A stretch of DNA of 64,000 nt from an uncultured Hyphomicrobiales bacterium (GTDB lineage: Bacteria; Pseudomonadota; Alphaproteobacteria; Rhizobiales; Beijerinckiaceae): contig CAIOVE010000081.1 of NCBI GenBank assembly GCA_903861645.1, forward strand, positions 1-64,000, in the 5' to 3' direction. Shown in pieces: positions 61,054 to 64,000 of the stretch. The first letter of the stretch is position 1; each line of letters begins with the position of its first letter. A program made the translations under genes and the position numbers. The notes beneath the pieces were generated by a model that was not told the origin of the DNA, did not search any database, and saw only the letters and a program-made list of their open reading frames with translations.

Positions 61054-62193
61054 ATGCGGATAGCCATGCCCGGTTCTTGCCGCGCGCTGCTGGCGTTGAC
61101 GTCGATAGCGACAGGCGGCGCCGCCAGCGCGCAAATCGCCTACCCCGCCATCGGAACCGAAACGCAAATCCAGTTCCAACACGACATGATCCGCCTGCCG
61201 GATGGCAAGACAACGCAGGATCTGCAACTCAATATCGCGCATCAGACGATCATCGACTTCACGGACCAGTTCTCCGTGAGCAGCCTGATGTCGATGCGCC
61301 AACTGGTCGATCCATTGGACGGCTCGCGCGCGGCCTTCGCGAACGAAGGCCTTTACGCGGAGGAACTCTACGCGCAATGGACCGATCAGACCTTCAAGGT
61401 GCGGGCCGGCAAGTTCGCCCAGAAATTCGGCCGCGCGTGGTACCTGACGCCGGGCGTATACGGGCAGAATTTCGTCTCGGACTATCAACTCGCCGAACAA
61501 GTGGGCGTCGAGGCAAGTTGGGTTTTTCTGCCTTATCAATTCGGTCAGCATCAAATCAGCATTTCCGACTTCATGGCGGACCGCACGTTTCTGAGCGAAT
61601 CGTTTTTTTTCAATCGCGGTCGCGCGAACATATCGATGGGCGGCCCCGGCAATACCAAGGATCCGCAGTCCTACGTACTGTCCTATGACGCGTCCAACGT
61701 GCCTCTGCCGTTTGGCTCGCTGAGTTATCAGGCGAGCTACGCCTGGCTCGGTCGGGGACTTGGCGACAGCGGCGTTGAGAACCGCGCGTCATTTGGCGCG
61801 AACGCGAATATTCCCCTGAACGGGAGCGTCGCCGAAACTCTCCGCGGCAACTTCAGTCAAATACGGCTGATGGGCGAGGCCGTACGGCGCTGGGACGCGA
61901 ATGGCGTCGCGGGGCAACGCATGGACTATCTGACCGGCGCGATGGAGTACGTCCGGGGCAACTGGGTTTTCGACCTTTCCGCCACCGGACGCTGGACGAC
62001 CTACCTCGGCCAAACGACCGCCGATCGGCTGGCGCAGGCGACGATTGGCTACAACCTGCCTTTCGACACGACCATCGCGCTTGGCGTGGCGTATCAACGC
62101 ACGGGCGGCGTCGACGGCGTCTACGTCGGCCTGCAGCTAACCTATACCTACACGGCCTGCGAACGCTGCATGATACTCGCCAAGCACTATTAG
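61054..62193 (+). CDS. Outer-membrane beta-barrel/porin-like protein
   Basis: A 379-residue exported barrel. A signal peptide (MRIAMPGSCRALLALTSIAT) ends near ASAQIAYP. The mature part alternates strands (SVSSLMSMRQLVDPLDG, TFKVRAGKFAQKFGRAWY, DTTIALGVAYQRTGGVDG) and resembles phosphate- or uptake-type porins, although the last residue is Tyr instead of Phe. It carries a run of eight T at 61603-61610. It starts 44 bases after the multicopper oxidase stop with a TAGGAGAGG site, so the two form an operon. Confidence 0.8.
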   Translation: MRIAMPGSCRALLALTSIATGGAASAQIAYPAIGTETQIQFQHDMIRLPDGKTTQDLQLNIAHQTIIDFTDQFSVSSLMSMRQLVDPLDGSRAAFANEGLYAEELYAQWTDQTFKVRAGKFAQKFGRAWYLTPGVYGQNFVSDYQLAEQVGVEASWVFLPYQFGQHQISISDFMADRTFLSESFFFNRGRANISMGGPGNTKDPQSYVLSYDASNVPLPFGSLSYQASYAWLGRGLGDSGVENRASFGANANIPLNGSVAETLRGNFSQIRLMGEAVRRWDANGVAGQRMDYLTGAMEYVRGNWVFDLSATGRWTTYLGQTTADRLAQATIGYNLPFDTTIALGVAYQRTGGVDGVYVGLQLTYTYTACERCMILAKHY

Positions 62194-62283
62194 CGCGGCG
62201 CCGCCCTCTGTTCCCGCGCGACGATGTTGTCTAATGTGGTCGCGACGCCGGTCGCCACGCGGACCGCGTCGGGGGAGGAAAAC

Positions 62284-62868
62284 ATGAAAGCATTGATTGG
62301 CATCGCCATTCTCGGCGCGGTGGTTGGCATGACGCCGGCGCGCGCGGCCGAGCCCTTCGCCCTGACCTCGCCCGCTTTCAAGGATGGCGATGTCTGGCCC
62401 AGCAAATACGCCGGCGCCGACCCGAGCCGGACCAATCCGCCCTGCCCCGGCGAAAACGTCTCGCCGCCGCTCGCCTGGTCCAACCCGCCGCCCGGCACGA
62501 AGAGCTATGCGCTGTTGTTGCAAGACCCCGACGGCGCGAATGGTCTCGGCGTCTATCACTGGATCGCCTACGACATTCCCACGAGCAAGACGTCGTTCGC
62601 CGAGGGCGAGGCGAGCAAGGGCGTGAACGGCTGGGTTGGCGGCAAGAACGCCATCGGCAAGACGCACTATTTCGGTCCCTGCGGCCCCACGGGTCATTCG
62701 CTGCATCATTACGTGTTCACGATGATCGCCACCGACATCGAGCCGGGCAAGCTCAAGCCCGACATGACGCGCGACGAACTCGTCGCCGAACTCAAGGGAC
62801 ACGCGCTGGCGCCGGCGAGCATCGTTGGGCGCTATACGCGGCCCGACGCGCCGGCGGCGAAACCCTGA
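62284..62868 (+). CDS. YbhB/YbcL family (PEBP-like) exported protein
   Basis: A 194-residue phosphatidylethanolamine-binding-protein-like protein of the YbhB/YbcL class, with a signal peptide (MKALIGIAILGAVVGMTPAR). Ligand-pocket landmarks are YALLLQDPDGANGLGVYHWI and KTHYFGPCGPTGHSLHHYVF, matching the DPDxP and GxHRY regions. Function of bacterial homologues is unclear. GGGGGAGG lies before the ATG. It may belong to the oxidase operon (90-base gap) or be separate. Confidence 0.87.
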   Translation: MKALIGIAILGAVVGMTPARAAEPFALTSPAFKDGDVWPSKYAGADPSRTNPPCPGENVSPPLAWSNPPPGTKSYALLLQDPDGANGLGVYHWIAYDIPTSKTSFAEGEASKGVNGWVGGKNAIGKTHYFGPCGPTGHSLHHYVFTMIATDIEPGKLKPDMTRDELVAELKGHALAPASIVGRYTRPDAPAAKP

Positions 62869-62876
62869 TCGCGCTT

Positions 62877-62917
62877 CATCGCCGGTCGCGCGCCGCGGTG
62901 GCGCGAAACCGGCGATG
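62877..62917. terminator. Bidirectional terminator hairpin between convergent genes
   Basis: CATCGCCGGT pairs with ACCGGCGATG (10 bp), and inside it CGCGCC pairs with GGCGCG, a long two-stage stem between the PEBP stop (plus) and the Vgb-type stop (minus). Confidence 0.6.
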
Positions 62918-62924
62918 ATTGATC

Positions 62925-64000
62925 TCATTCGTCGAGGTAGAAATAGCCGACCTTGTTGTTGGCGGGCGTGCCGTACCACATGTGGCCCTTCGAATCCTTG
63001 AAGAACTCGCGCATCGTGTTTTCGGCGTAAGGCAGGGGAAACTCCACGACCTTGCCGCTGCGCGGATCAAGCCGGCCCAGCACGTCCTGATGCTCGGACG
63101 AGTACCAGACATCGCCCTTCGCATCGACCTCGAAGGCATAGGGCGTCGGCTCGGCGCCGGGCAATTGCCATTCCTCGAAGGCGCGCGTTTTCGGATCGAA
63201 CTTGCCGACCTTGCCAGACTGGAATTCCGCGAACCAGATCACGCCCTGATCGTCGGTGACGATGCGGCGCGAGCGCGAACCCTTCGTTGGCGGCATGAAT
63301 TTTTCGACCTTCATGGTCTTGGGATCGGCGACGCCGATGCCGCCGTTCGGCGTATATTCGGCGAACCAGACGAGACCGTTCTTGTCGGTGGCGATGCCAT
63401 AGACCGATGGCACGGAATCGACGCCCGTGAACTTGCCTTCCTTCGGATCGAACCTGGAAAGCGGGCCGCCCGTCGACCAGACCTCTCCATTGGGCAACAC
63501 GCGCAGCGTGTGCTTGGAGCCGCCGTCGAGATAGCCTTCCTGTCCCGGCTTCCACGAGTCCTGATATTCGGTGATTTTTTTCGTCACCGGATCCCAGCGG
63601 CCAATCTTGTTGGCGCCCTGTTGGGTGAACCAGACGGAGCCGTCGGGCGCCGGGATCGCTGAATGGATCGCCGACGTGCCTTCGTTGGGCGTGGTGAACT
63701 CCTCGACCGCGCCCGTCGTCGCGTCGAGACGCGCGATCTTGTTATTGGCGCCGTAGAAGGGAATCCAGTACTTGCCGTCGCGATCCTCCGCCGCGCTCCA
63801 GGGGAACGAACTCGGGTTCGGCATTTCGTAATCGACATAGACCATGCGCAACGCCTCGTCGCCGTAGGGCGCGTGCACGGTGTCCTTGTATTTGGGCATT
63901 GCCTCGGGCGATTTCGGCAGCGTGCGATCCTTGCCGAACAGGCTGTTGATATAGGTCGCGACGTCCTTCTCCTCCTGCTCGCTGATGCGGCCATGAGTGA
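62925..64000 (-). CDS. Cytochrome c tail fused to Vgb-like beta-propeller (truncated by window edge)
   Basis: At least 358 residues visible. From the ATG at 63899 onward the protein is a Vgb/streptogramin-lyase-type propeller: repeated blades such as GKYWIPFYGANNKIARLD, GSVWFTQQGANKIGRWDP and GVIWFAEFQSGKVGKFDP. But the frame stays open for another 33 codons to the edge, and these (HGRISEQEEKDVATYINSLF) match the C-terminal helix of a class I cytochrome c. The gene therefore extends past the window, and the visible ATG is probably internal. The terminal blades are complete. Role: electron transfer or a heme-propeller enzyme; not assigned. Confidence 0.82.
   Translation of the reverse strand, partial: THGRISEQEEKDVATYINSLFGKDRTLPKSPEAMPKYKDTVHAPYGDEALRMVYVDYEMPNPSSFPWSAAEDRDGKYWIPFYGANNKIARLDATTGAVEEFTTPNEGTSAIHSAIPAPDGSVWFTQQGANKIGRWDPVTKKITEYQDSWKPGQEGYLDGGSKHTLRVLPNGEVWSTGGPLSRFDPKEGKFTGVDSVPSVYGIATDKNGLVWFAEYTPNGGIGVADPKTMKVEKFMPPTKGSRSRRIVTDDQGVIWFAEFQSGKVGKFDPKTRAFEEWQLPGAEPTPYAFEVDAKGDVWYSSEHQDVLGRLDPRSGKVVEFPLPYAENTMREFFKDSKGHMWYGTPANNKVGYFYLDE

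Overview
This is a high-GC, gene-dense chromosomal stretch from an alphaproteobacterium, most likely of the order Hyphomicrobiales (Rhizobiales). The grounds are the gene order infA-maf-yacG-tRNA-Phe, pssA next to psd, a class II DAHP synthase, an Atm1-type ABC exporter, DUF2865 and CreA proteins, many solitary Bug/TctC-type binding proteins, and two sequences resembling the iron control element bound by Irr. No transposase, phage gene, CRISPR array or replication origin was seen. Most genes lie on the minus strand in short operons.

Layout. 1-4 kb: 5' end of tuf, then a SCO1-type copper chaperone with two Cys-containing exported proteins, then a Rieske/glutamate-synthase-like fusion. 4-6 kb: DUF1330 protein, a Bug-type binding protein and tRNA-Phe. 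5.8-15 kb: housekeeping genes (yacG, maf, infA, pssA, psd), a TadG-like protein, an Atm1-like exporter, an exported amidohydrolase and a LysM protein. 14.7-25 kb: LOG protein, citramalate synthase, a GNAT plus a tiny membrane protein, cysS, CreA, DUF2865, gltX and an aromatic-acid-type MFS carrier. 25-34 kb: a very small ORF with a near-ideal Shine-Dalgarno, a GlcD-like FAD oxidase, nadE, a YgiD-like dioxygenase, a LysR regulator, dgkA, DAHP synthase, and an HbpS-like/ABM pair. 34-44 kb: a solute-binding protein overlapping an enolase-superfamily enzyme, glutathione reductase, rpiA, gph, tRNA-Val, an OFA-type MFS carrier, a MetE-like enzyme and CcdA. 44-56 kb: a TauD plus cysteine-dioxygenase-like pair, purB, a class II aldolase, two related small secreted proteins, rpe, a Bug protein coupled to a sulfatase, a cupin and a P1 peptidase. 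56-64 kb: a divergent metal cassette (outer-membrane protein, cupredoxin, FTR1 permease on one side; multicopper oxidase, outer-membrane barrel and PEBP protein on the other), then a cytochrome c/Vgb propeller fusion running off the right edge.

The most interesting block is the divergent cassette at 56.9-62.2 kb. A multicopper oxidase and an FTR1 permease share an AT-rich intergenic region with two Irr-like sites, one over each promoter. This suggests an iron-responsive ferroxidase-permease uptake system comparable in logic to yeast Fet3/Ftr1. That function is inferred; the gene families and the sites are read from the sequence.
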